Assembly: GCF_010015585.1 (NCBI RefSeq)
Contig: NW_022985097.1
Span: 1 to 64,000 of the forward strand
DNA from: Eremomyces bilateralis CBS 781.70
Taxonomy: Eukaryota > Ascomycota > Dothideomycetes > Eremomycetales > Eremomycetaceae
Length of the DNA stretch: 64,000 nt
Direction: 5' to 3'
A model generated the notes under the pieces. It saw only the letters and a program-made list of their open reading frames with translations, ran no database searches and had not been told where the DNA came from. Below are positions 1-9,770 of this stretch, one piece after another; the stretch's first letter is position 1, and each line of letters starts with the position of its first letter. Both the position numbers and the translations under genes were made by a program.

Positions 1-2
1 AA

Positions 3-194
3 CGTAAAAAGAAAGTTCAGATAGATCTTAATCAGAGGTTTGCGCAAGTTCGGGAGATCAAATTGGCACAAGAAGCTGTACGAGCGGTAGAGGAAGATTA
101 CCAACGAAGACATCCAATTTCGGAGGCCAAATCTACATCAGAGTCTCTCCAAGCTGTATCTTTTGAATCATGCTGTATAGATTTCCAAATATAA
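3..194 (+). mobile_element. 3' tail of a pogo/Fot-like DDE transposase (partial at window edge)
   Basis: An open frame enters from the left edge and ends at TAA 192-194. It encodes a basic tail starting RKKKVQIDLNQRF and containing VREIKLAQEAV. Fungal pogo/Fot (DDE_1, CENP-B-like) transposases commonly end in a Lys-rich stretch followed by a short RRAQ-type helix, and this resembles it. No catalytic residue is in the window, so the call rests on the tail alone. It could instead be the end of an unrelated host gene. Confidence 0.35.
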
Positions 195-476
195 TATGTT
201 TTAGTAGAGATATTGCTGTCTGACCGATGGAGGTTGAGATGGTGATACTGGCTACTCGAGTGGTTGGCTACTTGACAGGGGGTTGAACTTATATGTGTAC
301 CTGATTAACGCCTCAACCAGTCTGAAAACAAGCCACATAAGAAACACAGATATTCTGTGACATCTGGCACCTGTACTTGTGCCCTTTCATCATCAACCCA
401 CTTGCTAATTGCAAGTCTGCACCTGCCGTCTGCGATCTGCCATCCTCATGCAATCTTTGCGTCTTAAATATCCACC

Positions 477-1575
477 ATGTCGTCGGCGTCCTCCATTACG
501 TCCGGCTCTCCCTCCAAAACCTCCGATCCTCTATTGCCGCAAAGATCTACCATGCCTCCGCCCAATCGTTCGGCAGGCCGCAATGTCCATATCTACGACG
601 CAAATGACCCTGTTACCGTGCTTGGTGGTCTACTTCTCACCCCCGGCCTTTCAAATGCCAATTTCTACTCAATGCTGGAGATTCTCATCGCTCCCACAGA
701 CGATATCATTCAGGATGAACCGTACTTCTTTGTTCGGAATGAAAGCGACACTAGGATAGATAGAGATGCCAATATGCTTCAACCTGGGAAGTATTTCATT
801 GTTGCCACTGGTTAGTTTCAGAATGGCACCATTCGTGAGTAATTAAATGGCTAAATTCTAAGCAGGTCGTTTCCAGGTTAATAATGAGCCATGGCTCGTC
901 CGAACAATTAGTCGTGCTACCGGAACCCGTGCCGCCGCCTTCACGGAGGCTGTTCGTTCACGAGATCGTCGATGTGTCATATCCGGGGCGATTGTACACA
1001 CTTTTGATGGGGTTGATTTCTGGGACGGCTTCGAAGCGGCACATATTTTTCCACTAGCCTATGAAGGTGATTGGATAGGTCACAACTACGGCCGGTGGAT
1101 TACAATCCCGGCAGCAAAAGGAGGCTCTATCAACTCTGTACAAAATGGATTGTTGCTTGACTCCGCTATCCACCAATTATTCGACGCTTACTATATGTCG
1201 ATCAACCCGGATGTACGTCTTATATTTCAGTTCAGAGACTGCAGCTGACTCTTTTCTTAGGATAATTACAAAGTTGTGGTCTTTCGGCCTAATTCAAGAG
1301 TTGTTGGTGGCCAAAATCTTGATCCAGCATACTTTGCTCGCCCTGATGCACCAGCTGCTTCTCTTCTACGATGGCACTTCAGACAGGCTGTCCTAGCTAA
1401 CATGAGAGGTGCTGGGGAGCCCGTCCTTGAACATGACTTTCCACCCGGTTCTGATATCGTTGGTCAAATACGTCTTGGTCCAAAGCCAGCTGCGAGGATG
1501 GAGTTTGAATTGTTCGGCCGTTTGTCTGCCCAAATGGAGTTGTTACAGGCACGCGAACATGCGAGTTCGCATTGA
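477..1575 (+). CDS. HNH endonuclease-domain protein (HNH_2 type), three exons
   Basis: Exons 477-810, 866-1212 and 1261-1575 join in frame to about 331 aa. Both introns are GT-AG, 55 and 48 nt; the first has a CTAAAT branch-like site. The core lies in exon 2: SRDRRCVISG, then FEAAHIFPLAYEG, then VQNGLLLDSAIHQLFDAY. The His of AAH, the Asn of QNG and the His of IHQLF fit the H-N-H metal and catalytic set of the fungal HNH_2 family. The N-terminus is Ser/Pro-rich and low in complexity. Such proteins are widespread in filamentous fungi with unknown targets; DNA cleavage is inferred from the family. The start is the first ATG that keeps the long frame. The gene stops right where the 3' tail of the neighbouring LINE begins, so its native 3'UTR has been displaced. 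Confidence 0.75.
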
Positions 1576-1599
1576 TATAATAATAATAATACTAATAAT
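1576..1599 (-). repeat. TAA/TTA-rich simple repeat, probable 3' tail of the LINE
   Basis: A run of taa units starts directly after the HNH-gene TGA stop (1573-1575). Read on the minus strand it is a TTA-type tail at the 3' end of the LINE, the position where non-LTR elements carry poly(A) or a short repeat. No convincing target-site duplication was found at the other end. Confidence 0.5.
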
Positions 1600-1788
1600 C
1601 AATTTAATGTACTATCTGGATCCCTTTCGGGTCTATGAGCACGATATTCTATCTGGTCTGTCGCGGGCAAAAGTTTCCCCCCAGCCGAGGCTGCAGGTAC
1701 ATAAAATCCCGCCTCCTCCTCTCAGTAGAGTATCTCAATCATTGTTAATCTTTCCGCACGGGTCGGTGTTTCCGCCTACGCGGAGAGC

Positions 1789-4700
1789 TTATTCTGGCAC
1801 GTCGTGGAGGAGCTGGAACGGTTTCCAGTCCTCTATTACTTCCTTCTTAACTTCCTTGGCCACCCGGTATTGCTCTAGGCCTCCCGCATCGATCAGCCAC
1901 CTTGCTGCGTAGCGCACCTTGTCCCTGTCATGCAATATCCTCTTAAAGTCCGTTGTTCCAGCTCGTTGGAGGAGCGCGATCCTCTGGTAGGTCCGCTGCG
2001 GGCAAAACGTAAGGAGATGGTAGAGAGACTATCGGGGGGCACCGTACTCACACGCTGGGTGGATTCTAGGGACACCGATTTTCGCAAGCCATCCTTTAAC
2101 TCCAACTACCTCAGTCCGTAGTACCATAAGCGCCGAGGCCTCGTGTTTCTAAAGGCCATCGAACCGGTTAAGGCACTGGGTTTCCCACCGGTCCTTCCAT
2201 GTCCTTGCTCTCCTTCCTGGTTTGGCCGCTTCGGCTTGCCATCTCTCCCTCCATTTCGCCCGATACTCGTCCTGGATCATCCGGTGCGGGCCTTTTCGCT
2301 GTTATGTCTCATATCCCCTAGCTCGTTCGGGCCGGGGGAACAGAAGTTTGTCATATTGGGTCCGGAGAGTACATATTGCGGGTTCGGGTTTAGACCTGAC
2401 ACGGCGGGGTCGGCCTCGAGTTCGTCTCGAGGGAGCGGAGGCAGTATCCCAGACTTGCGTCAGGGCTCCCTTAATCTGGGTAGTGACCTTATAGGAGGTC
2501 GTCGATGCTGCTCTTTGAGCGGCCCGTTCTTGGACGTATAGTTCGATTGGGGGCACGTCCGCCTCTCTCTCAAGCGCGGCGATTGGTGTCCGTTTGTAAG
2601 CCCCTAGGATCTTTCGAAGGCACTTGTTCTGTACCTTGGCTAGGTCCTTCATTTCGCCTTCAGAGATTGGCTCTCCCTGCTGACGGACTCCCCAGATTGG
2701 GGCGCCGTATGTCATAATGGGCCGTGCAACCGCTGTGTAGAGCAGCCTCGATTTCCGGACGGATAGTCCCCATACCGACGAAGTTACCCTCGCTAGGGAG
2801 TCGAAGGCCTTAAGTCCCCACTATATTGCCCGGAGGATATGATCCTTCCATGAGAGGGAAGGGTTAAGCCAGACTCCCAGTACCCGGAGGGATGTAACTA
2901 ATTCAGCTTAGTGTCCTTATATCTGGATCGTAGACCGGAGATCAGCGGAAAGATTGCGTTTCTTAGTAAAGTGGATAATCTGGTACTTATCCGGGGCAAA
3001 TTTAGCCCCGAACCGTGACGCCCATTCCAGGCAAGTATCGTGGGCCGCAGTTAGTCGTTGGCAGTTGGCTGCTGCCGTGTCTCCCCAGGTGACAAGTGTA
3101 GTATCATCAACGAACCCGAACCCGAGCACGTTACCCTGAACATCCTTGAACTGATGTAGCAGGTCAGATATGAATAGGATAAACAGCGCGGGTGATAGGG
3201 TAGAGCCTTACGGGATCCCTGTCTCCGTGTCGAACCAGCGGCTCTTAAAGTCCGAGAAGAGAATCTTTGTTCGCCGTCCGGTTAAGAAAGATGTGATCAT
3301 CTGGATAATCCATTCGGGATATCCCATCCGACGAAGGACCCAGAGCAGCCGGGGGTGAGAGACGTTATCAAAAGCTCCAGCAAGGTCAAGCCCAAGTACA
3401 GAGACCACATACTTCTTTACGTGCCACGCCGTCTGTATAGTCCCGGTAAGGAGTTCTAGGGCGGAGAGAGTGGATCTCTCCTTTCGAGCTCCCATTTGGT
3501 TCCAGGGAATCAGGTCTCGTGTTTCCGCTTCAGTGATCAGTCGATCTGCGAGGATTTTCTCGATTAGCTTTGCAACCGTGTTTTCAAGAGCAATAGGGCG
3601 GTAGCTGCTTGGAAGTGAGTAGTCCTTTTTCTTGTCCTTCCTTAGTACCACCATAGTAGATTCCTTTAGAACTGCTGGTAGCTCCCCACTTCGGAAGAGA
3701 GCGGTGACCGTCCGGACTAGGTCTACGGCTAGGTTATCAGAGAGGGCCTTTAGTACCTCGTTCGGGATCATATCAGGCCCGGGGGCCTTCTGGTTCGGTA
3801 GCCGGCGGATAATCGGGGTGATCTTATCTGGGGTGACCTCTTGCCCGATACCGAATCGTGGAAACTGTTCGTTGGTTATGACTTAGAGGTCAGCGGCACC
3901 GCTCCATGGGAAAAACTTTGTAGTAAGGATCTCTGCTTTCCCTTGGTTGTCTCCCGTCGGGGGATCGTTCTCTGTGCGCCTAAGTGGTAGGATAGCTGTA
4001 AGCCCACCGGGTTTCCTAGCGGCCTTCTGGCTCTACTTATTCAGTCCCTAGAGCCCTCGGTTGTGTATATAGTCCGGGTAGTTCTCGTCTTCAGTAAGTG
4101 TCTGGACGAGTTTCCTCTATCTCGTCCGGCCGTCGCTACGCATCTTCCTCCTTAGGGCATTCCTCTGGTATTTCCACTCTCGTTCGTCGTCCGGGTCCTG
4201 GGTCCGTTGGAGCCGGCGTCGGGCCTGGCGGGCGCCAGCCAGGAACTCTGCAGCCTGTGGTGACCACTCCGGCCTAGACCAGTCACAAGGTCGCGCTCGT
4301 TTACAGTGCTTGTCCAAGGTGCCGTAAAGAAGTCTGATAAGGTGTCAATCGCAGTATGGGGTTCTGGCACGTACCATTGAGAACTAGAGATATCTTCCCG
4401 GATTTCTTCCCACGGGGCATCCTTCAGTATGTGTTACGGCACGGTAGCTGGATGCACACAACATACACGTAGCCAAAGGTATTCTAGATTAAGCTAAAGA
4501 AGAGAACAAGAAGGGGAAAGACTTCTCGTTTACATCGAAGAGGGTTGGACTCAGAATCAACCTTTAACCTAATCAGGCTTAGGCTCTCAGCCTTAGCCAA
4601 CCAAGGGTTTCAACCCATAACAGTATGAACCTTGGGCTCGTCTGTTGTGAGGGGACCTTGGCGTCCAGCTGGATCTCGATTAGAAAGTGGTCCTTTGTAG

Positions 4701-5346
4701 TAGACCACTCCGGCCGTGGGTGGTAAAGGAGGATCCGTAAGACGATCTCCGGCGAGGCGAAGGCTAGGTCAATGACCGACTGGCTCTGGTTCCGCTGCCA
4801 CGTTATTACCCCTTGCTCGTTAAGGAGCTAGAGGTCAGCTTGCTCGGTTTGAAGGAGTAGGTGGTCTGCCTTTGGTTCCTTTAGGGTTCCGGTTCCACCC
4901 CAGGCTAGGTGATGGCAGTTAAAGTCCCCTAGGAGGATGACATTCTCTTGGCCAATTTCGCAGAGAATTTCCGCGATCTCCGGCCGCTTCTCAAGCTGTG
5001 GCTGGCCTGTGTGCCCTGGTAGGTTATATACGTTAACGAGGTTGAGGGGTCTATCATGCGTTATAACGCGGATCCATTCGATGTGGTCGGAGGCTCGCTT
5101 TGATTCCCAAGCTGTAAGAAGGATCTTATCGTGGATAAAGAAGACGACCCGTATACCGTAGTATATAGGTCGGCTTAGGCGAAAATTCTTCAGTATATAG
5201 GTGACTGTTGGCTTAGTTTCGGCGACCATCGGTTCCTGAATTACAAGTATAGGAAACCGGGTAGGATCAATCGAGTCGAAGGTAGCCCTAGCCTTATCGT
5301 TGTTCGCATTACCGCAGTTGTATTAGAGGATGCCAGTCCCTATCAT
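1789..5346 (-). pseudogene. LINE ORF2: APE endonuclease plus reverse transcriptase, interrupted
   Basis: The start ATG (5346-5344) overlaps the ORF1 TGA in an ATGA. Endonuclease landmarks in order: ILVIQEPM, LLGDFNCHHLAWGG, VIDLAFASPE and TKDHFLIEI. After the LTR insertion comes the RARPCDWSRPEW linker. The RT has YRPIALENTVAKLIEK, LGLDLAGAFDNVSH, GIP-stop-GSTLSP and FGFVDDTTL (FVDD in place of YADD). The C-terminal end carries LRTEVVGVKGWL, CEYG and HLLTFCPQR, then a basic helix, ending at TAA 1791-1789. It has 13 in-frame TAA/TAG stops. About 30 Trp codons are intact, with none turned into a stop. The reading frame differs by one base between about 4320 and the LTR because of the insertion, then returns through one real indel. 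Confidence 0.85.
4432..4622. mobile_element. Solo LTR (LTR retrotransposon fossil) nested in the LINE
   Basis: This 191-bp block interrupts LINE ORF2. It begins TGTTACGG and ends CCATAACA, an imperfect inverted end with TG...CA termini. The 5-bp duplication GTATG stands on both sides (4427-4431 and 4623-4627). TG...CA ends with a 5-bp duplication are the hallmark of LTR elements, and no internal genes remain, so it is a solo LTR. It is younger than the LINE that hosts it. The family (Copia or Gypsy) cannot be told from the LTR alone. Confidence 0.8.
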
Positions 5347-6830
5347 TGAGTACTAGGGGTATTGTCCTTTCCGGTAGGTGTCGTAAAGGTAGGAATACTA
5401 ATGCCGAACATAAAGTCGTTCGGCTGACTAGCCGAGAGCTGGAGCCGCTGCTGCCCTGGGGCTCGGGCAGCCACCGTGGTTCCTGAGGGCCTCCCAGGTC
5501 CTGCCCTCTTCCGCTTCTGGGAGTGCTCAACGAGGGTGTATCCCTCGTCGGCGTGGCGGACCTGGTGGGTTGTGACGTTTTGGTTTTGGCTTTGGCTTTG
5601 GACAGCGACGGTAGCCTCATTAAGGCGGTTTTCTGTGGCTCGCTGGCCAACTGCGAAGGATTTATATGCCGCACAGCTTCTGGTCGTCTAGGCAAAGTGC
5701 CCAGATTTCTTGCACCCTGCGCACCTTCCCTCTTGAAGGTCTTGTATTATATATCCCCTTGTAGGGTGCTGTTTTGCGCAGCGCCCACAGGTGTCACTAT
5801 CCGCGTTATAAACGGACTGCGTGTGGCCCCATTTCCAGCATCGGAAGCACTGGACCGCCCGGAGAGTAACGTCCCATAGTTTAACTAGGAGCCATAGGGC
5901 GCCATAGAGGAAGCCGTCCTTAATAAGCCGCGTCACGTCGGTATCGTTAGCCACCTCGATAATAACTGATCCCTTCGTCTGGGATCCAGCCTTCCGGATG
6001 GCCGCCAGCTTCTCTTTCTTATAGAGCTAGGAGACTCGTTTAATTTTAACAGCGTTTTGGTTCGACATCTGTCTCGCCCATTCGGTGTTCCCCTTGCTTT
6101 TACCGGTTGTGATCTATGTGTTAATCGGGATACCCATTACCATGAGTAGTTTGGGGCGACGGATCAGCTTGACGCCGTCATCCCCAGCGATTCCAGTAGC
6201 GATAATCTGGTCCCGTCGGGTAGTCGTGGGAACCACGACAGATATCTTACCAGCTGCCCTGTGGTGTGGGATAAGCGCTTTCGCGTCTAGGATTACCTTC
6301 TTGATTCTCTGTAATTTCTCTTCCGTCGTCTCTTCTACGGCCCCTGCCATTTCAGAGAGACGCACTTCAACGACCGCTTTGGTCTTCCCTCCTACGGCGA
6401 TCTCGCTCCGGGTTGGTGCCTTGGTGGTTAGGGCCACGGCTGGGCGACCGCGGTCTTTCGCGATTCCAGCCTCAATACGTCCAAGACGCTCCAATATTTG
6501 ACCCATCGCTGGGTCCCGGGCGGGTGTTCCCGCCTGCGCCTTTTCCATACTCTTTCTCTGTGCCAGCTCCGGAATGAGCCGGAGAACGGGCGTTAGGTGA
6601 GCCTCCAGGACTCCACAGAGCGACTCCGCTCCAGCCCATCCACGGCAGCTCTCCAACGCGAATTTTATATGATGTTCCATGATTTGGAGCATCCGCCCCT
6701 CATCCATCCGTCCAGTTTGTTCTCCCACTCCGTTGGGGGTGTTGGGTCGTGGGTGGTCCGCCTGCTGGAGACGCGTCGGGGACGCGTCTTTGGCCTGCGG
6801 GCCCTTCCCCCTCGTGCGCCCTTCAACCAT
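5343..6830 (-). pseudogene. LINE ORF1: nucleic-acid-binding protein with CCHC knuckles, interrupted
   Basis: One frame of about 495 codons runs from ATG 6830 to TGA 5345-5343, broken by three TAG codons. The N-terminal half is charged, with helix-forming stretches (LERLGRIEAGIAKDR). The C-terminal half has three zinc knuckles: CFRCWKWGHTQSV, CGRCAKQHPTRG and CAGCKKSGHFA. In the first two the fourth ligand, expected Cys, is Tyr (TAT), a TGT-to-TAT type change. The family role is binding the element RNA. Its own TGA overlaps the ORF2 ATG, so ORF2 was probably made by termination-reinitiation. Confidence 0.75.
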
Positions 6831-6870
6831 GATAGTTGAGAAGGCTGCAATAGTTGATTATAGGTGAATG

Positions 6871-8193
6871 AAGTGTGTAGAATCGATTACGACCCTTATC
6901 TCAGCGAATTTCCAAGTTGTGGGCTGTCTGCAGAAAAATGTTCCGATCCAGAAAAATATTCCGATCCCTACATCAAAATTAAATAGATGTTTGTAGAGTT
7001 ATTGATAGTAGAAGAAAAGACCGCAAAAGCTGTATTCTGTTGCCCAGGGGAACAGACCATCGGCTGTATTACAACTTTACAAGTCGAAAATGAAAGATTT
7101 TCGACCGGACTCAACACAGACTTTCTATATTAATATAGATATCAAATTATAGCTCTAAACTGGGCGAGTATGAGAATGTAGGGTGCATAGGGAATGGACG
7201 TGGTTCCGTAAAGATATGGTAGCTGGAAGCAATGTGGTTTCTGCATACAACAGATCCCTGCAGGTATGGGACAGATCCAGGGTGGAGACCTGAGCGAGTT
7301 TGAGCGAACTCGAGTCTTACGTAATCGAGTTGCTCGACTTTACTCACACTCGTCTAAGAACCTTGGCGAGCGTACCTGTACCGTGGTTGCGCCAACCAAA
7401 TAAAGTTCCAACTTTCCTTCCTATTTATGTGTAAATAGGGGTTCAAATCGAGTAAGATTGGTAAACTTGTATGAAAGAGGATTAGCGGAACGAGCGACTC
7501 ACGTAAAACGAGCCTTTGAGCGAGTATCAAGCGAGTTCTTAGCGAGCGAGTATAAGCGAGGCGAGTGGCTCGATTCAGGTCTCCACCCTGGTCACAGATC
7601 TACCACTTTAAAAGAGATATGGTGTCACATGATGTACTAACTACTTTTGGCTTAGCTTATTCTAGGTAATTTTCAATTGAAATAAATTGTCGCACGTGAT
7701 GTGCTAAAATGGTTGGGAGTGAGGTGCTGTTGTTCCAGCAGCGAAGTTGTTGTATTGTGTAAGTTGTGTGTTCTAGCTGAATGCCTGGTCCCCCGGCCAT
7801 ACAGATATATGAGAGTCACGGCAAGATTATTAATGCAGTTTGTAGCCTTGGACTCCTAGAGCTCATGCCTTGGCCTGCGACATAAATGTTTATTGCAAGG
7901 TTTCAGAGTTTCTTAGGTAAGAAACGTTTTTTTCATATATTATAAGAAAACGAGGAGAAATACAGGATCCAAAGGACTGTATTTTGGATGGTAAAAGTGA
8001 TCTGATTCTGTAGTATCTGTGGTAAAGACCGTCTATCTAGATATATCGGATCTAGAGATGAAAACACGTGATGAAAAGAGTGGTAAACCGTGTTAGACGG
8101 CGATAGGTTGAAATCAGCTAGTAAGAGGGAGGAAAATAGGCTAAGCGTGATCTTGAATGATCAACAGAATGAGGCTTACAACCCGTCTCGCAA
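6871..8193. other. Intergenic, AT-rich, holding one MITE
   Basis: No gene was recognised. Bases 6871-7270 are AT-rich and may include the LINE 5' edge. The hAT-type MITE at 7278-7590 is listed separately. Bases 7600-8193 are the 3' flank of the minus-strand Tubby-like gene, and I see nothing else in them. Confidence 0.5.
7278..7590. mobile_element. hAT-type MITE with CGAG-rich subterminal repeats
   Basis: This 313-bp element has inverted ends CAGGGTGGAGACCTGA and TCAGGTCTCCACCCTG. Just inside both ends are many GCGAG/CTCGC motifs in opposite orientation, a subterminal-repeat pattern common in hAT elements. A 7-bp repeat, acagatc, flanks it (7271-7277 and 7594-7600), but three extra bases lie between the right end and its copy, so the duplication is imperfect. 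There is no coding capacity. Confidence 0.55.
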
Positions 8194-8862
8194 TCATGTA
8201 GTCTGCACCTGTCCCGCTAGCTCTGGTCCTTCTACTGAAAGTTTCTTCATCTTCCGCTCCTCCTCTTCCTTTTCGAGAGCCTGTCGCTCCGCTTTGCTTT
8301 CGCGGCCCGGTTGCGAGAAGACGGCGCCAAAGAGTGAGAAAATGCTATTCGTCCTCAGCACCATGAGGTAGTATAACGACAACCCCATCATCAACAACTC
8401 CTCCCGCACGGCATCGGTGTTTGCCTTCGGGCCGATGAACTCGATGGAACCGATTTTCTTCATAGCCCAGCAATTCGCCGAATATTTCGCGATGGGATTC
8501 TGGTCGGCGTCGACGCAGATGAAATCCCATACCTTGAAGTCGTAGTCGCTGGTCCAGTGCAGAGTCATGGGCTCGTCGGTGCCGGAGTAGGTGCGGGACT
8601 TGTGAGCGTACGCAGTTTTGAAGCGCTTCTGAGCTTTGAGCTTGATGGGTTGGCCATAGAACTCGCAGTCGGCATCGATGGCGAAGGTGTGGAAGGAGCT
8701 GGTGCCGAATGTCGATCCGTCGCTTGCGTGCTGGAAGACTAGATTCGGCTTGAGGGCTTTGAAGTCGATAATGTAGAGGTCCTTCGACTCCGGATCGTCT
8801 TTCTCGGTGACGCGAGCTTTGAAGTTCTTCCAGGAGAAGTCAACCAGAAGAGTGCTACTCAT
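8194..8862 (-). CDS. Tubby C-terminal-like fold protein, fungal, function unknown
   Basis: The frame is open from ATG 9012, but I prefer ATG 8862 (MSSTLLVDFSWKNFK). A TATATAA element at 9034-9040 would place transcription start at or after the 9012 ATG, and the extra N-terminus (ILEARPSPVKPLPLTRK) looks like leader sequence. An ATG at 8904 is a third choice. From 8862 the protein is 222 aa. The middle alternates beta-rich stretches (DLYIIDFKALKPNLVF, FHTFAIDADCEF, LHWTSDYDFKVWDF) ending in a hydrophobic helix (LLMMGLSLYYLMVL). This pattern resembles fungal Tubby-C/LURP-like barrel proteins, which may bind membrane lipids. The C-terminal tail is a charged coiled-coil-like segment (ERQALEKEEEERKMKK). 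There are no introns. The function is not known. Confidence 0.65.
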   Translation of the reverse strand: MSSTLLVDFSWKNFKARVTEKDDPESKDLYIIDFKALKPNLVFQHASDGSTFGTSSFHTFAIDADCEFYGQPIKLKAQKRFKTAYAHKSRTYSGTDEPMTLHWTSDYDFKVWDFICVDADQNPIAKYSANCWAMKKIGSIEFIGPKANTDAVREELLMMGLSLYYLMVLRTNSIFSLFGAVFSQPGRESKAERQALEKEEEERKMKKLSVEGPELAGQVQTT

Positions 8863-9770
8863 TGCGTTTCTTTCGTGCGATAGCTTCTCTGTGGTTTGCT
8901 CCATGATGCCGTGATCCTTTCTTGTGAGAGGAAGGGGTTTGACTGGAGATGGTCTTGCTTCAAGAATGAATGTGGAGGAGGCTGGTTTAGTTTTCCGACT
9001 ATGAATTGACACTGTAAAGGTCTTTTGAAGGGATTATATAGCTATCCTGTTGGTTCCTTGGACGAAGGGAACGACTCAGCCGGTCAGCCCTGCAGGGCTG
9101 AACGGCAACGGGACATCATCGACGGTTTGACGAGGACAGAAGGTATGGGATAGGCGTCATCCAAGAAAGCGGCGGGTTGCGCTGCGCCTCGACGCTTCTC
9201 GCTGCCGAGTCGTCGGGCATGCTGAATTGCTGATCAGGAGGCCGTCGGAGGCTATGAACCCTGAGAGGGACAGTTGCTACGCTAACCGTAAACGGTGTGA
9301 TACCGCGCTCTCTTGGCACGCTAACCATATCAAGAGTAGTGCTAATTATATCTCTGTCCCATCCTTTCTTCACTGCATATCTCGACCCCAATTCCCACGT
9401 TCTCGCACAGTGACCATAATTAGTCACTGGGAACACAGCATTCCCTAGCCTTCACAGGTGGCCTAATCGAGGGGATCAAATTGAGACTTAAGGGTGCGAG
9501 CCTGAGCTCCTCTGCCATAATGTACTGTATACTGTACCTACCATTGGTACGTGCTGGCACTTGGTCAACTCCTTTGGCTTTGATCCCACAAAGGCGTCAT
9601 CCCGTATTGGCTACCGCCACAAGTTCCCTCATATAGGTTGGTAACCACGGCTAAGGTGATTATGTGAACCATCCTCGCCGCATTCAAACCCTGAGTTCGG
9701 AACGTCTCCGATCATCTACCATTTCTCCTTCGAGCTCCATACAGCGCTCTATCCCAAACCACGAAGGAAA
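8863..9770. other. Divergent intergenic region between the Tubby-like gene and the Zn2Cys6 gene
   Basis: It carries the promoters of two diverging genes. A TATA-like element for the minus-strand gene is at 9034-9040. A short GC-rich palindrome (cagccctgcagggctg) lies near 9084-9099. No coding sequence was recognised. Confidence 0.5.
9034..9040 (-). promoter_or_regulatory. TATA-like element of the Tubby-like gene
   Basis: TATATAA on the minus strand, about 170 bases before the preferred ATG at 8862 and only 22 before the ATG at 9012. The spacing argues for the shorter protein. Confidence 0.4.

Larger units (their letters stand above)
1576..6870 (-). mobile_element. Two-ORF non-LTR retrotransposon (LINE, APE-endonuclease type, Tad/I group), broken
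   Basis: About 5.3 kb read from right to left: ORF1 (CCHC knuckles), ORF2 (APE endonuclease, reverse transcriptase, C-terminal Cys-rich end) and a simple-repeat tail. The 3' boundary is clear at about 1576; the 5' boundary near 6870 is a guess from the start of ORF1. No RNase H domain was found after the RT. A 191-bp solo LTR lies inside ORF2. Sixteen in-frame stops interrupt the two frames, 3 in ORF1 and 13 in ORF2, all TAA or TAG. One frameshift lies near 4320 in addition to the LTR insertion. The element is full length in outline but cannot make its proteins by the standard code. Confidence 0.9.

Noticed and set aside
1789-6830. Alternative genetic code (TAR read as Gln) for the whole genome
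   Set aside because: Host genes in the window end normally at TAA and TAG (for example argD-type arg8, ypd1 and aminotransferase) with family-typical C-termini, so the standard code applies to the host.
8863-9012. 50-residue N-terminal extension of the Tubby-like protein
   Set aside because: The TATA-like element at 9034-9040 leaves too little room for transcription to start before the 9012 ATG.
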